Origin: Megalonaias nervosa
Lineage: Eukaryota > Mollusca > Bivalvia > Unionida > Unionidae
Length of the DNA stretch: 64,000 bases
NCBI GenBank assembly: GCA_016617855.1
Contig: JAECUM010009704.1
Span: 32,750-96,749 of the forward strand
Direction of reading: 5' to 3'
Each line of letters begins with the position of its first letter. Positions within the stretch are counted from its first letter, which is position 1. Positions 12,738 through 25,636 of the stretch are shown here, piece by piece. The notes under the pieces are model-generated. The model saw only the letters and a list, made by a program, of their open reading frames with translations, searched no databases and was not told the DNA's origin. The position numbers and the translations under genes are program-made.

Positions 12738-12863
12738 GTCTGGAAGAAGTCCAGTTTGAGAATGGCCTGGAGGAAAATGTAGCTTTGATCACAATTGGAG
12801 CCAGTGTTGGCAGCATTCCTCAGCACCTTACCAACAACTACCAGAAAGTCAGGAATGTTGTTA
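12738..12863 (+). CDS. Gly-rich VWA-domain protein, exon 4: VWA core
   Basis: Acceptor tttcctcag and donor GTTA|gtaagt bound an exon that reads LEEVQFENGLEENVALITIG, then ASVGSIPQHLTNNYQKVRNVV. The hydrophobic strand VALITIG fits the second VWA strand after the MIDAS helix. Entry and exit are both phase 1. The coding bias and canonical sites contrast with the repeat-rich flanking introns. Confidence 0.85.
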
Positions 12864-13479
12864 GTAAGTTGACAACAGTTATCTCATTCAGTTAGTCAGC
12901 TGATGAGACCCTAGATAAAGCAAACATAAAACACCTTACTAGTTCTGTGTTTGACTCCTGGTTCTAGCATATTTGAGAGTCAGTAATTAATCATCATTGA
13001 GCTTCTTTTTTCATCTTTAAATATGTTAATCAATCATAATACCTTAGGAGAACTACTACTACCTAACAAGTCCAGCTTTCCCAGATAACACTTTAATTTA
13101 AAAGAAGCTAAAAGTTATCCACCCTCGTAGGTGGTGGTTGGGCAGAGTGATCTCCCCTTGGCATAGGGATTTGGCACCAAATCCCATGAATATCTTAGTA
13201 ACTACTTCCGCTCATAATAAGAAGCATGCTTTCACCATGAGAGATCTTGCAAAAACCAGAATCAATTTTGGAAGATACACCATTATAAGTTGGAGAAAGC
13301 ATACTCCATCTATATTTCCAACTTTTCTCTCATCCTGTGATGACAGAGTTCTCTCTTTTCAATTTTCTAACACTTTGTTGTCTTCTAACATTTAATAGCA
13401 CTTACTTATTTACATTGGTAACCTATGTGACTTCACAATTACTTTGGACTATAATTATATTTTATATCCATGCAAGTCT

Positions 13480-14200
13480 CTATACCTGTAGAAAACTCCT
13501 TATATAATTCCATTATGACCTGGTACGTACAGATGAGTTTTCTATACCAAGGTATTCTTAACATCTGGGCACCAAGCTTCAATGATTTTACCTGTACAGG
13601 CCATCCTTGAGCCTTCCTATGGGTAGTATTATAAATTATATTATACCTGGATGCTTCATTGCTTTATTACATTGTCTGCTATCACTGATTTCCAGGTACA
13701 ACATCATATGGTATAAATCTGCACCCACCCTGTGTTCAAATAAGACAGATGCACTGAATTTACCTGTACAGGCCATCATTGTGCCTTCCTACAGGTAGTA
13801 TTGTGAATTAATATAAGTTGAGGCTTCATTGCCTTCATTAGGTGGTCTTCTAGCACTAATTCAGTCATATACTTGGCGCTTTATTGATTTTACCTGTATA
13901 GAACGTCATTGGGTCTTTTCCTACAGGTCAAATTGCCTCATAATGGATATTGTTGTATCTGCTTTGTAAGTATCAATACAAAGCTTCGGTTCCTTTTTTA
14001 TACGCAGAATTTTATGTGCAATATAGAACCTTGTTTACATTACTGTATAGCTCCTGCTCTGGTCAGATAAGTACAGGTAAATTTTCTGTACATGGTTTAC
14101 TCAGTAGTGTCCAGCTCATGAATGTTGCTATAGCAATGCTTGAGTGATGTCTATCTGTATAGGCAGTCAGTTAGCTTCCTACAGGTAAGCATTGAATGGA
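13480..14200. repeat. Diverged tandem repeat, unit about 130-175 bp (intron 4)
   Basis: The core TTTACCTGTACAGGCC, AT, TTGTGCCTTCCTACAGGTAG recurs near 13587, 13760, 13890 and, weaker, 14150. Each is followed by a segment with GCTTCATTGCTTT. Copies differ strongly from one another. Confidence 0.6.
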
Positions 14201-14459
14201 CTTGGTTATTTAATGTCCATTTTCTAAATATTCATTGCAATGCTCTAATTCTACCTGTATGGGTCACATTTGTCCATGGGTAACTCTTCATGGATACTCA
14301 CATGTTTATAAAGCAGGAAGGACACTCACTGCACTACATGTATATAGAGTCAGCTGTGTTTTGTCTTGCAGATTTAGATCATAGGCATGACCAGTATGAC
14401 AACCACTCAACATGTGTAGTTTCTCTGGTTGTCACCCCTTGAATACATGTCAGACTTGC

Positions 14460-15830
14460 TTATAATGGACAGAAGTCAATCATTACCTGGGTGATGAATA
14501 CATCTGATTGCATGCAAGGGCAGCATGATGGAGACCAGCAACAAGCATCAGTTACAGTCTCTCTTGTCAGATTTATGGACCAGATACATAGATCAATATC
14601 CCTTACCCCATCCCAACCAGCATCTTGGCAGCCAGGATGGTCATGTTCCTCCATGACTGGACTTGGCCATATATCTCTAATTGCCAGAACCACAATGGAT
14701 TGTACAGTATTAGCTAGAAATGATTTTGTCCAGTTCCACAACTCGTGTAGTGCTGCCAAGCTCTGCATGAATAGACACTTCCTGTGGACAATGCCCAGTC
14801 TGTACAGGCACTCTTTTGGATCAGTCTAACCGCATAGTACTAGGCACTTCTGTGAAAGACATACAGTTTATACAGACACCCTCATGGATCTATCTTACCC
14901 ACATGGTACCTTAAAACACTTCCAGCATATGATATCCATTTTGAGGCCTCAGTTTTCAAGAGATGTCTCTTCACTAGCCCCTAAGCCTCTGTGGTCCAAG
15001 ATACTTTTCTTAGTGACAAGTTAGAAGTAATGGGATATGACTATCAGCACTGCAAGTGTAGTGGGCCACCATAATTGACATTCTTCTTCAACTATTTTGC
15101 AGGTAACAAAGGAGATGTTGACTAGTTTAATCTATAAATGACAATACTGGCATTCAAGTTCCCTTGTTGTTATTGGATCCTATTTGGATGAGTGAAACTC
15201 TGCTTTGCAGGCTTGACCTGAAGTTCCCAGCCCAATTCCACTGAACTACTGCTCTCATTTCTCTACATCACCTGCTGGGTCTACAGTTCTGACATCAGGT
15301 GAAATTATCTATGGAAGATTCTACTTTTCATTTACTGCCACAGTCTGAATCTTTATAGGTCATCACCACTGGACACCTCAGTGTTTGACCCTGTATCTAA
15401 TGCTGAACAGCAAGGGAAAGAGCAAAGCAAACAGCCAAAAGTTTCCTTTCATGCAGAAGATGTATGGACTGGTTACATAGATTAAACATCCATAACCTGT
15501 CCCAACATAATGAATCAGACAATGTCCTCCCCACACAAATAACCTACTTCCATTTTGACTGGACTAGACCATATACAAGGGATCATAGGGGCCATGACCA
15601 CAACATATGCATAAGTCACCAGAAGACAAGCTGTCATCCATTTAGTTGAACCAGGTCTATACAGGCAATTACAGAGACCAGTCTAATGCACATTCCAGCT
15701 CAAGACACTCATTATTTATGATGCCAAGCTTAGTCCCTCAATCCCAGCCAATGTAGATTTCTCAAGTCTTTGCCACAAGAAGAGACCCTTTCATTAGCAA
15801 CCGCTTGGAAGTCACAAGTCAGCTACAGTT
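14460..15830 (+). repeat. Diverged duplicated segments, probably part of a DIRS-like remnant
   Basis: Two blocks about 0.9 kb apart resemble each other: near 14570 (ATGGACCAGATACATAGAT, CCCAAC, GACTGGACTTGGCCATAT) and near 15463 (ATGGACTGGTTACATAGAT, CCCAAC, GACTGGACTAGACCATAT). A TACAGGCA/GATCAGTCTAA motif also recurs near 14805, 14867 and 15657. The block lies directly upstream of recognisable DIRS recombinase sequence in the same orientation, but I cannot assign its own coding origin. Confidence 0.45.
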
Positions 15831-15839
15831 GGTCCTCAA

Positions 15840-17210
15840 CCTAAATGCATTCAGTTATCTCAGTTAATGCTATTTGGTTTGTGTTGGAATGCAACAGTGG
15901 GTCCTTATGCTGTCGATTGTGGACTTATAAGAGATGTGCTTTCACATCCCACTCAAAATGCTTCCAGAAATTGTGTGATTCACCTACAGTAGGCTCCAAG
16001 CAGCAGCCAAGTTATCTTTTGGAGCAAGACATGATTTTACACATGACACTCCATTCTTTCAATCTCCTTGTCATTGGGGCACATAGAGCACTTTATACCA
16101 ATGTAGGCACCCATACCTCAATAGCTAATTTCTTAAGACTCTTCAATGAGAGACACTTAACACCAATTGCAGTTAAAGCTACCATTCCATGATCCCTTGC
16201 ATACTGTGCTATCATAGAAGAGAGGATATCAAACAAACCAAAGATCTATCTAATCTTCTTTTGATTTGGATTCCATGAGGCCAATGACATTGAACCTTTG
16301 CTCAAGTGGAAGCTATCATGGGTATTAACGTGGTGGAACAAGACACCATTTGAACTGTTCTCCAGAACTTACTTAGTTCACCTATTTTATAAGTCCTGCA
16401 TCCTCAATACTTTGGCAGTCAGCAGGCAAAATCAGCAATACATTTCTTATTGGTGGACACCTCTACTTGCAGTTTCTCCACAATGGATTAATATCACTCA
16501 TGAAGCCCCCTGCATTCATGACCAAGAACAGGCTTCCGTTCATGAAGAATAAGATATTGGTAATAATTCCCATCTATTCTTGACACTTATCTCAAGGTCA
16601 TCAACAGGAACCTGTGTGAGCTCTGAAGTGGTATCTCAGGAATATCAAGCTGATGCATCAGTGGAGATCATGCCTCATTTTACCTTCAAAGAGGAAAGGA
16701 TGATATATCATCATAAGCATTTTCATCCAGAATAAAGACAGCTATCTGTCCTGCATATTGGACTAAACCCACACCATTGAATTTGCTAAGCACATTGGCT
16801 CAAGACATTAGGACATGAATTTAGGACATTCAACACAGTCATTGCATAAGAGTGAAACTATTCTCTAAATATCTTTGTCCATGCTGTGGAATGGAGATCT
16901 GAGTATACTTCAATTCTTATCACATATCTCTCATCCTAAAAGGCTCAAGTCAGTCTGGAGGCACCTTTACTTGTGGCACAAAGGTTACCCGTCCAGATCA
17001 TTAGATAGCTTCATACAGATGCAGCTTCATGACTTCCACAATGTTTCCCTTTTGAAGTCACTCCCAAACAAATTTGAGCCTTTTCCCATTTGGGTTATCT
17101 AGAAGCTGTCTCACAAACTTTAAGGGACTGGAGATGGTCTCTATGGGGTAAGGGGATGTATCTCCTTCCACCTCTTACTTATTCTCCTAAGGTATTATGA
17201 TAGGGTAACA
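15840..17210 (+). pseudogene. DIRS-like retroelement remnant: tyrosine recombinase region
   Basis: Conceptual translation on the + strand gives, across several stops and frame changes, segments resembling the tyrosine recombinase of DIRS/Ngaro-type retrotransposons. TSIANFLRLFNERHLTPIAV (about 16110-16170) fits the N-terminal helical domain. KWKLSWVLTWWNKTPFELFS, followed by a hydrophobic stretch (about 16300-16420), fits the 'WxLxxVLxxLxxxPFEP' region that precedes the catalytic domain. Later segments are too decayed to place catalytic residues. It lies in intron 4 in the sense direction of the host gene. It is certainly non-functional. Confidence 0.55.
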
Positions 17211-17506
17211 TATTTAAAGAAGAAACCATTTATTTTCTTTGAGAAAACTTACCCAATCATAATACACAGGCACCCTCCCAGCCTCCTTGCAGTTACATCC
17301 ACATAGAGAGCATGCCCTTATGCTTCAGTAGTACCTGAGATATTCATGGGTTTTCATGAGAATTTCTATGTCAAGGAGAGGTCACTCTGCTCAAGCACCA
17401 CCTAGGTGGGCAGATAACTTTTATCTTCTTTTAGCTAAAAGTGTTATTTGGGGGAACCTGATTTGCAAGGTAGCACTAGTTCTCTTAAGGTATTATGATT
17501 GGGTAA
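17192..17506. repeat. Inverted and direct copies of a 17-bp motif
   Basis: GTATTATGATAGGGTAA at 17192-17208 pairs, with one mismatch, with TTACCCAATCATAATAC at 17249-17265. A direct copy, GTATTATGATTGGGTAA, is at 17490-17506. It sits at the 3' edge of the DIRS-like remnant and may mark its terminal repeats, which is inference. Confidence 0.55.
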
Positions 17507-18569
17507 GTATTCTTGAAGAAACACATGTTACTAGAAAAAAAATGGTATTTCAACAGTTATAAACTATCAAAACTGACTCTACAGTTGACACAATATGATT
17601 TAAAATAAAGTTAGGTTTTTTGTCAAAAAGAGAACTTTAATTACACTACCAGTTTTGTTGTTAATACTAATGCTATCAGATCTGGTTTAAACATAAAAGT
17701 AAAATGGGATTAAATATATTGTATTATTTCACATGTTGATATTTGATGTTGGCACATCTGACCAGACTTGCTTTTAAATGGAATATTCAGTTGCCATACC
17801 ATGTGACATCTTATCAGTCTTGTGTCTCAATCCCATCTCCTCACTCCCATCAGCTGATTGTTCAGCCATTTGTAAACTTAAAGCAATTTTCTTAATTATC
17901 TTCATATGTTTTTAGTTAATTTTAATAGTCTTTTAGATGGGTTGTCATTGATTGTTCTAAAACAATAAAAATGAAAGATAAACAAGCATTGGGCCTTATT
18001 GTAACTAGGTGTGGAAAGAAAAATATTTGTCCAGATGATAAGAGTGCTGATTTTGGAAACACTAGGTGTTGTCACTTCTTCCACTATAGCTGTGCTCTTA
18101 ATCTCACTATCCTGTATTTTGATTACTTTGAGCTTTTCTGCATCAACTTTACATCTCAGCTGATAGAGCAGTTGGCCAAAATGTTTAAAAACTTTGAACA
18201 TCTGAGACAAAGAAAACCAGATGAAATGCTATATTGTTGCCACTAAAGATCACTTTAGCATAATTAGATGAAAAAACTTACCTTGAATAGAGAAATTTTT
18301 CAAGATGGCTGCAGATAATTCAAAACAAGTTTCAGTGCCAATGACACTAAAACTAGTAGATATTTATATTTGCTAATCTGATTGGGACTGATTTCTTCAA
18401 AAACAATTGGCTAACACATGATGCCATAACCAAAAGATTAAACTACTCTGCATGTATGATGGCAATATTGGTGGATTTACTGTAAATTAATTTCCATTTT
18501 AACTTCATCAACTCAAGCTACTTTTGACCATCCAAGTCACTCAGATTTAGACTCGGCTAAAAATGATGA

Positions 18570-18722
18570 AGTCTGGTTGGTCAATGATTTGATGTTAGCC
18601 GTCAGGCCTGTCTGATTTGTCAGTGGTTCAACATCATTCAATTAAACAAGTGTGATTGGTCAGTGATATGATGTTAGCCAATTAGACATGTCTTATTGGT
18701 CAGTGATTTGATGTTGATTGAT
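18570..18722. repeat. Tandem repeat, about 3 units of 45-50 bp
   Basis: Copies carry TTGGTCAGTGATTTGATGTT, AGCC, ATTAGACATGTCT with moderate divergence. Upstream (17510-18570) and downstream (18722-19061) of it no feature is recognised. Confidence 0.7.
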
Positions 18723-19061
18723 TATGTTTCCCAACCCTTAATTATATTTTTACTAAAAAAATATATATCTATCAAAACAAAAACCATCATTGACAATAAG
18801 CCATAAAAAATTGTTAATGATTACATAAAACATAAGCTGTGACTTATTTTCCATTTTTTATGTTGTTTGTGGGTACCTAGCAAATTTTTGTCCCAGAGCT
18901 GTTTAAGCTTAATTTGTCCTTGTTTGATGATATAAAGAAAATTTCATCTAATTGTTGGGGTACAAAGGAAAGTTTTAGATGGGTAAATGCCGCCAGATCC
19001 TATATTCTAGTGTAGCATTGTATTTCTTTTTCTGTATGGACATTTTTCCTGTTCTTGGCAG

Positions 19062-19139
19062 ATTCGTTTTATGCTGAAGGTCCCACTCACTTGGAGATGG
19101 CATTCTTGTTGGTGTTGGCTGTTCTTGCTGACAGTGAAA
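19062..19139 (+). CDS. Gly-rich VWA-domain protein, exon 5: MIDAS Thr
   Basis: This 78-bp exon lies between acceptor ttcttggcag and donor GAAA|gtgagt and translates as NSFYAEGPTHLEMAFLLVLA, then VLADSE. The GPT segment supplies the conserved MIDAS Thr (about residue 523, some 73 residues after the MIDAS Asp, a normal spacing). The following hydrophobic helix fits the VWA fold. Phase 1 on both sides. Confidence 0.85.
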
Positions 19140-20537
19140 GTGAGTATTTTTTGTATTTTTACTGTGAAAGTGTGAAATCACCATATTTTAAGAAGTACTA
19201 ATTTATGTGACTTTGAATTTGATATATATGCAGAACTATATGTTTAATTCCCAGTTGGCTGAAGAATGAGTTTGATATGGAGTATGGATACATCAAAGCT
19301 GTTAGGCATAGACATATTCATAAGCCATAGCCAATGAGTTATCTCCCCTGACTAAAAAAAATAAAAAAATATGAATGTCGTTTTGTATTCATTACATATC
19401 ATCCCTTTAATGTTTTATAAATATTTTTAGCTTTTACAATGTGAATGAAATTCAAGATGAATTAAGATCTATAAAAGTTAAATTCTGTGCATCTAAAACT
19501 ATTTACATGATGTCATCAGGGAAAACAAAAAAACTCTTCCATTCTGGGTGTGTGATATAGAGATATGGATTGAATATCTGTATTGAATTCCAGGTCAACC
19601 ATATAAGAATAATTGGACATGTAATAATTAGACATGCAAAAATACGAATTTAAAAATCCAGTAAACAATTCCCCTTTGAAAGAATAGGACCTCTTTACCA
19701 ATCCGGTGCCATCCAAATGTTGTTTCACAAGTCACAAAAATGTATGTTCATAAAAATAAATAATTTGCAATATTGGTAGTTTAGGTTAGTTCAGTGGTTT
19801 CTCCAGGAATTTTGCTCAGAGGGGGAATTCATCCTCTGAAATTTTTGTAAGCAGTATTTTCTATTTTTCTGTAAAATACATTACATGGTCATGTTGACAT
19901 TAGGAATTACTCTTTGCTGATTCTGAATCCAGCCCTTTCTGAGACAAAAATTGTCCCTCCATCTGTTTATCATAAAGATCAAGGGAAGTAACTCTCACAG
20001 ATTAATTCCCCTTGTTACTAATAGGTGGCAACCGGTATCCTGAACATAACCGATTTAACTTTTCATTTGCAACTATGAACAGTGACTCCAAGAATCGTTA
20101 CAATTCATATTTAGTTTTGACCAGCCAGTGGTATAGCAAGTCATAATATAATTTCATGGCATGTCTACAACATTTTAATTGTTAACAGTGAATTCATTCA
20201 TATTTATGCATTTTTTACCAGAAAATATTGTCAATGTGGTATCATTTGGTAGCACTCAAGTTTTCCCTGTGTAATTGTTAAACCTTGGTTTATTATGCAC
20301 TTCTTTGGTCATCTTAGGAATGCATGTTTGCCTGTTTGAACAATTTATATATTTGTTATATGCACTTGTTCATGTTTTCTTGTCTTTCCTGACAGAGATC
20401 TCAGTCAATTGCAAGAAGTGCAGATGTTTTAATGTCAGGAGGACAACCATAAGACATGTCTGGCCTGCAAAAATCCTCTTCTTCGCACACATTTAAGATG
20501 TGTGCAGTATGAACAGAATATATTTGGTCCAGTGACA

Positions 20538-20612
20538 TGAAAAGGCATTTGAAGGCATTTAAAGGCATTTGAAGGCATTTAAAGGCATTTAAAGGCATTT
20601 AAAGGCATTTGA
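20538..20612. repeat. 10-bp tandem repeat AAAGGCATTT
   Basis: About seven or eight nearly perfect copies of [A/G]AAGGCATTT. The preceding 1.4 kb of intron 5 (19140-20530) shows no other feature I can support. Confidence 0.9.
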
Positions 20613-20649
20613 AGGGCTGTAGAATATGGCATGCTCTGAATCTGAAATA

Positions 20650-23600
20650 CTAACCAATTATTTGGAATCTCAGGCCAGCTTTATGGGGTCATTCAGATGC
20701 TGCCTCAACCCCCATGAAGATCTCAAATGCCTTTGGCATTGATCGCTTAGATCCAGTTGATGCCACACCAAGCAATTGTACTCAAACTGTATTGGAATCA
20801 ATATTGTACAAATTTTACAAAAGGTTTTGTCTTCTAGAATGTCAGTGAGTGAATTGGATGAAACTAGGACCATTTTTAACACAAACTGGCAGCCTTCTGA
20901 GAATCAGTCCCTCTCCTCATGGAATTGAAAACAGGATTTCTTTTTGACCTTGCTGGCAGCATCAGCCCACAAGTTATATGTTGTTTTCTGTACACCATCC
21001 CAGCTGCTGACCAATAATGTTTCTCCTCCCCTAAGTCTCCCATCAATCATCAATGACTTGCCATCCCTCCTGCTGCTAGTGGCCCTCCTGTGGATGCCAC
21101 TCATCTGTTTAGCCAGACTTAAATCAACCTATTTCCAATAAACAATGAGGTCAGCCAAATTGTTTTGAAGGGGCAATGGATCTCATTCATCCAGTCCCCT
21201 CCAGTTTCATCATTCTCCATCATGACAGAAATCCCTAGTGGTCCTGCAAAGATGGACATTTTACAGAAGGAAATAGAGTGGACGCTTATAAAGCAGATGG
21301 TGGTAGTTTAACTGGGTGTATATTCCAGTCCTTTTCTTGTTATGAATGAATATGGAAAAATGAGACCTATCATAGACTTGAGCAGACTCAATCACTGTAT
21401 TACTGCCCCAGAATTTAAGATGGAGATGGTAAGGTCCTCTGACTTGCTGTGCAGTATGATGTGTATGTAGTCGGTCCTGTCATACATCAGCAGTATCATT
21501 TATGTGCTGTTGAAGGCATCCTCCAGGACATTCATTTTGCTGAAGGAGTTTCTTCAACTTCTTGGCCTGGTCATTGTGGTGGTAGACATGTTATACCTCA
21601 GCCACCTTTACATGTGCCCTCTGCAAATGGCCCATCTAGCAGAGTGGCACCAGATCTCAGGTTGATAAGATCACTAAATTATAATCTCGACAAAAATCAA
21701 ATGCTCCTGTCCAATATCAAGACAGAGAGCAGCTAGTAGTGGGAATGCCTTTAGAAGCTTAACAACCAGATCATCACAATCAGTTCAGACACCAGTTTAT
21801 TTGGTTGGGATTGACTTGGTTGTTACTGGATTTTGTGACAGTCATTAGCAAGTGGATACTGCAAAAGAAGGCTCTTCACATGTCTCCTGGAAAAGAAGGC
21901 CATTCTAGGTGACCTGAGTGGAATGCATCCAAAGGAAGATGGTTCTGATAATGTTGGACAATTTGGTTGTAATGACCTACCTCTTAAAACAATTGGAGAC
22001 AAAGTCATTGGACCTTCATATCATAATATGGGATTACCTTTGTTGGTGTGCCCAATATCATATAAATATACAAGTCGACACATTCAAGGCAGGCTCTGTG
22101 TTCTGGCTGACCCATTATCAAGGAAGATCAACTGATTCATACAGAGCAATCTCATACAGAGCATCCATCCATCTTCCACTGAGTCTGCACCCTATGGGTT
22201 GACTGATTCTAGACCTCTTCACAATGAGGTGGAACAATATGTGCTGTCAGTGCCCTTTCAGTTAGTTCTGAGGGAATATGGTCATATGCCTTTCCTTCAG
22301 TGGTTCTAATGCTGAAATTAATTCAGAAAATGAGAGGCATGTACTGTAAAATATTTCTGGTTGCCCCTGTCTGATGAAACAAATCTTTGGTCAATGATCT
22401 GATCAATTTGGTAATGAAGATACCCAGGAAAAGTGTAGCTCAGGCATCTGAGGTCACTGTTATTCTGTCTTTATCTGGGGGAGGCTCCTCTTTCATGCCA
22501 GGCTATTGTCATCAAGGCTGTGTAAAGAAAAGCAGTTTGATGCTTCAGTTGTGCATATAATCATGACAGCTGGATGGTCTTCCACTTTGATGATACAGGA
22601 GAGGAAGTGGCACATTTTCACCAACTAGTGTGATGTTAATGACATCACACCAGTCTCAGCCTCCATCGGCCAACTCTGACCGCTCCAGTGGCCTAAGTGG
22701 TTAGAGCATCCATCTCGAATGCGGGAGGGTGAGGGTTTGTACCCTGGCAAAGCCATACCAAAGACTTAAACAAATGGTACTAGCAGTTGCCTTGTTAGGT
22801 GCTTACCTTTAAGAGGTCATTGTTAGGACTGGTCGGCCTGGTGTCAGGATAATTTGACTGGGTGGGACATTATGCTACATGTCTGCAGCATGATGCCCCA
22901 GTGCTAGACATCACTGTAAACTGCCACAATGCAGACAATATAGTGATATGACTGGAAAATTGTTAAAGCTACATTAAAAATCCAAATCACACACACACAC
23001 CATCAACCAACTGGTGAACTTATTCTTTGATGACAAGAATCTAGCCAATATCATAATCAAGGGATACTGTTCATTGATCTCAGACACATTCAGATATCAT
23101 GGAAGAGATGAGAATGGACTCGACAAGGACCTTTCCAACTTGTCCAGTCAACATATCCAGACCATGCTTGCTTACTTTGCTATCAAAATTTAACATCTCC
23201 TGGGTCTTGATGTGGCTGAAAAGTTTGAGCCCCCTGTCTTCCACCTTGCTGAAGCAGTTATTATACAAAACTTATTTCATGATAGCACTTGCTTCAGCTT
23301 GCAGGGTGACTACATGCACTGTCCATGAATGTGAATATATGCAGTTCCATTCCAATGGCTCAGTTGTACTAATGGTGCAGTCTGGTTTCATTTATTAGGA
23401 CAGGTCACTGTCAGTGGGCAACCATCAAATTAACTCTCTCCTCTGTCAGTCTGTCAAGTGAGGCAAAGCTTCAGGACCTGGTACATGCCCTAATATGTTA
23501 TCTGAGGTACATGGAGAAAGTTCGAGGCAGCCATGCAAGGCTATTCCTGCTGGGTAAGACAAGAAAACAAAACATAACACTACAAGCACTTGCTATTTGG

Positions 23601-24110
23601 CTAAAGTGGGTTATTAGATCTGTGCACTCTGAACTCTCAAAGGATCGTTATAACTTGTGAAGATTTTGGCAATCTCCATGAGCCTGGCCATCAAACGTAA
23701 TATCTCAATTTGAGACACAGTGGAGTCGATAGGCTGACGTGCCCAGCCTACTTTCTGCAGCTTCTGTCTTCATGACATGGCCTTGCAAAGGAGAGAGCTG
23801 AATCTCACTGGGCCACTGGTAGCTGCCCATGCCCTGTTTATGACAGCAGAACTTCAGCGCAGGGCCTTGCAACTTTCAGTGGATCTTCTGGGAAACTTTT
23901 AAGTGTAATGCAATAACCAGGTTCTAGATCTGACAATGATGGCACATGTATAAACACAGTCTTCAATTGTGCTGATGTCACATTAGAAGTTCATCATTTT
24001 TCTAGAGGGAAGTCATCTTGCTCCTATAGGGTGAAGGGTTGCATGCTGAAGTATTCCCTCATATTCCTCCTACCTACTTTCTTAATGAGATTGGGCAATG
24101 GGGTTTTTGA
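20650..24110 (+). pseudogene. DIRS-like retroelement remnant (RT, RNase H, tyrosine recombinase)
   Basis: Read on the + strand through many stops and frameshifts, the region keeps the domain order of DIRS elements. Near 21350-21430 MNEYGKMRPIIDLSRLNHCI then TAPEFKMEM is the DIRS reverse transcriptase entry motif. Near 21560-21650 a 'LLQLLGLV...PLYMCPLQMA' stretch fits the region after RT. HIQGRLCVLADPLSRK (about 22080-22130) fits the end of RNase H. From 22600 on, KGYCSLISDTFRYHG-like and FEPPVFHLAEA-like segments fit the tyrosine recombinase. A SINE-A at 22680-23000 splits the recombinase part. Boundaries are approximate; no terminal repeats were identified with confidence. Confidence 0.7.
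22680..23000 (+). mobile_element. SINE family A, full length, inserted in the DIRS remnant
   Basis: The head GCTCCAGTGGCCTAAGTGG (A box) and GGTTTGTACCC (degraded B box) leads into the family body (GACTGGGTGGGACATTATG, AGTGCTAGACATCACTGTAA) and an ACACAC tail. Target-site duplication: CCATCGGCCAACT just before the head and CCATCAACCAACT just after the tail (11 of 13 identical). The DIRS recombinase sequence resumes directly after it. Confidence 0.88.
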
Positions 24111-24271
24111 TGGAGAAAGGAAATGTTTTAGTAAATTATGTTTCTCCAAAAATACTTACCTGATGACATTACTCTCAATCAGTCCCACCCTTCCCCGCAA
24201 ATGCTAACATGTTGTCATAGTTTTGCAATCAAGCATAAACTAGTTGCATTTGGGGTACAATTGGCCATATA

Positions 24272-24922
24272 GGTGGCACTCACCAGTTATTATGTACTTT
24301 TGAGAGAGTGACGTATGTAAGGTGAAGTTGTTTGCATTTAAAGAATGCACAGTGGAGAGAATGTTGGCATACCTCTATGCTACTTTGATGTAATGTGGCT
24401 GATATTTCTTTGGATATTGTACTTTTGGAAATTGTAAATGATCTTAGCACACTGCTAACTAAAATGACTGCTCCCTTGTGCTCCAAAAATCAGCCTGAAT
24501 TTGTCTAAAGTACACTATCCGTAGCAGCTATTGAAATAGGGAAAATGAATTTTGCCAGACTAGACAATACCAGCTTCTGAAAGTGCAATGTATGAATTAT
24601 CAAATATATAAAATGTAAAAAAAGTTATCAGCTCTTTTTTTGACAATTTACCTCTAAGTTCAGGAAGTGAAAATGACCAAGTGGAGCTAGCAGTTTTTTG
24701 AAAGGTGCACATCTGGAGTAAGGCCAAGCTGTATACTCTATAACCCATATTACACCCATCAATCATACACCATAATAAAGTGAATTAAAGGTTCTTTGAA
24801 CAATACCTAAGATATACAAGGTCTTTTCTAAATACCCAGTATAACCAGTGAGGAAACCCAGGGAAATTCTTTTTCCTTAAAATTCTAACCCTATGCAAAA
24901 TACGAAACTGTAGAGCGCCACC
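24272..24922. mobile_element. Non-autonomous DNA element with GGTGGC termini, copy 1
   Basis: 651 bp. The ends are inverted repeats: (A)GGTGGCACTC at the left and GAGCGCCACC(T) at the right, differing at one position. A second copy of exactly the same length is at 25637-26287. No transposase. The 68-codon antisense open frames within both copies are nearly identical because the copies are young, not because they are genes. Confidence 0.75.
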
Positions 24923-25636
24923 TTAAAACAAATATAAAAATTTATGCAATTATTTTTCTTATTTTCATGTCATTATGTATGATGTTCTGAATAAAATGGT
25001 ACATTAACATTGATTTTATGCATGAAAATAAGCAAATTATGCTTAATTTGCACTTGCTTACATAATTTGCCATGAGGCATGTTTGTGTGAGTAGTGACCT
25101 TAATTATGGGGAAATTAGAAGTCTTAGAGAATAGGAATAAAGTCAACTTAAATTTAAAACTGTTGTATTAAGTAAAAGAAATATATAGTGAAAATGTTTC
25201 TTTTCATTTATTTGCAATGAAATTAAAAAATAAATGATGACAAAGCAAGTTTGCTTTCTTCCATATTAAACAATAAGCAAATATTTTACCCTTTGACGTT
25301 TGACCTTTATGAACCTCATCTGTTCCATCCCTTTCAAACTGTGAAATTTATTGTTGACATCTCAGGAATAATTATGGCTAGTTTCATGTTCCTATCTTTC
25401 AGCACAACACTGGTTGCTATGTTGACAAAATGTAATGCACATTTTTAAAATAGCTCACTTTTTATCATAAGGTGGTGGGGGGCTGTACTTGTTTGAGACT
25501 CTGACACAAATAAATATTGTTCTGGGGGGGGAAATACAGGAGAATTATTCAAAAGGATTGTTTTGATGCTTGCAACTTAAATATTTCAGCCATACAATCA
25601 AAATTAAATCATACAATAATGATACCTATGTGCTGT

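Noticed and set aside
17902..18246. Overlapping frames of about 90-100 codons on both strands
   Set aside because: No motif or codon bias on either strand and no splice support.
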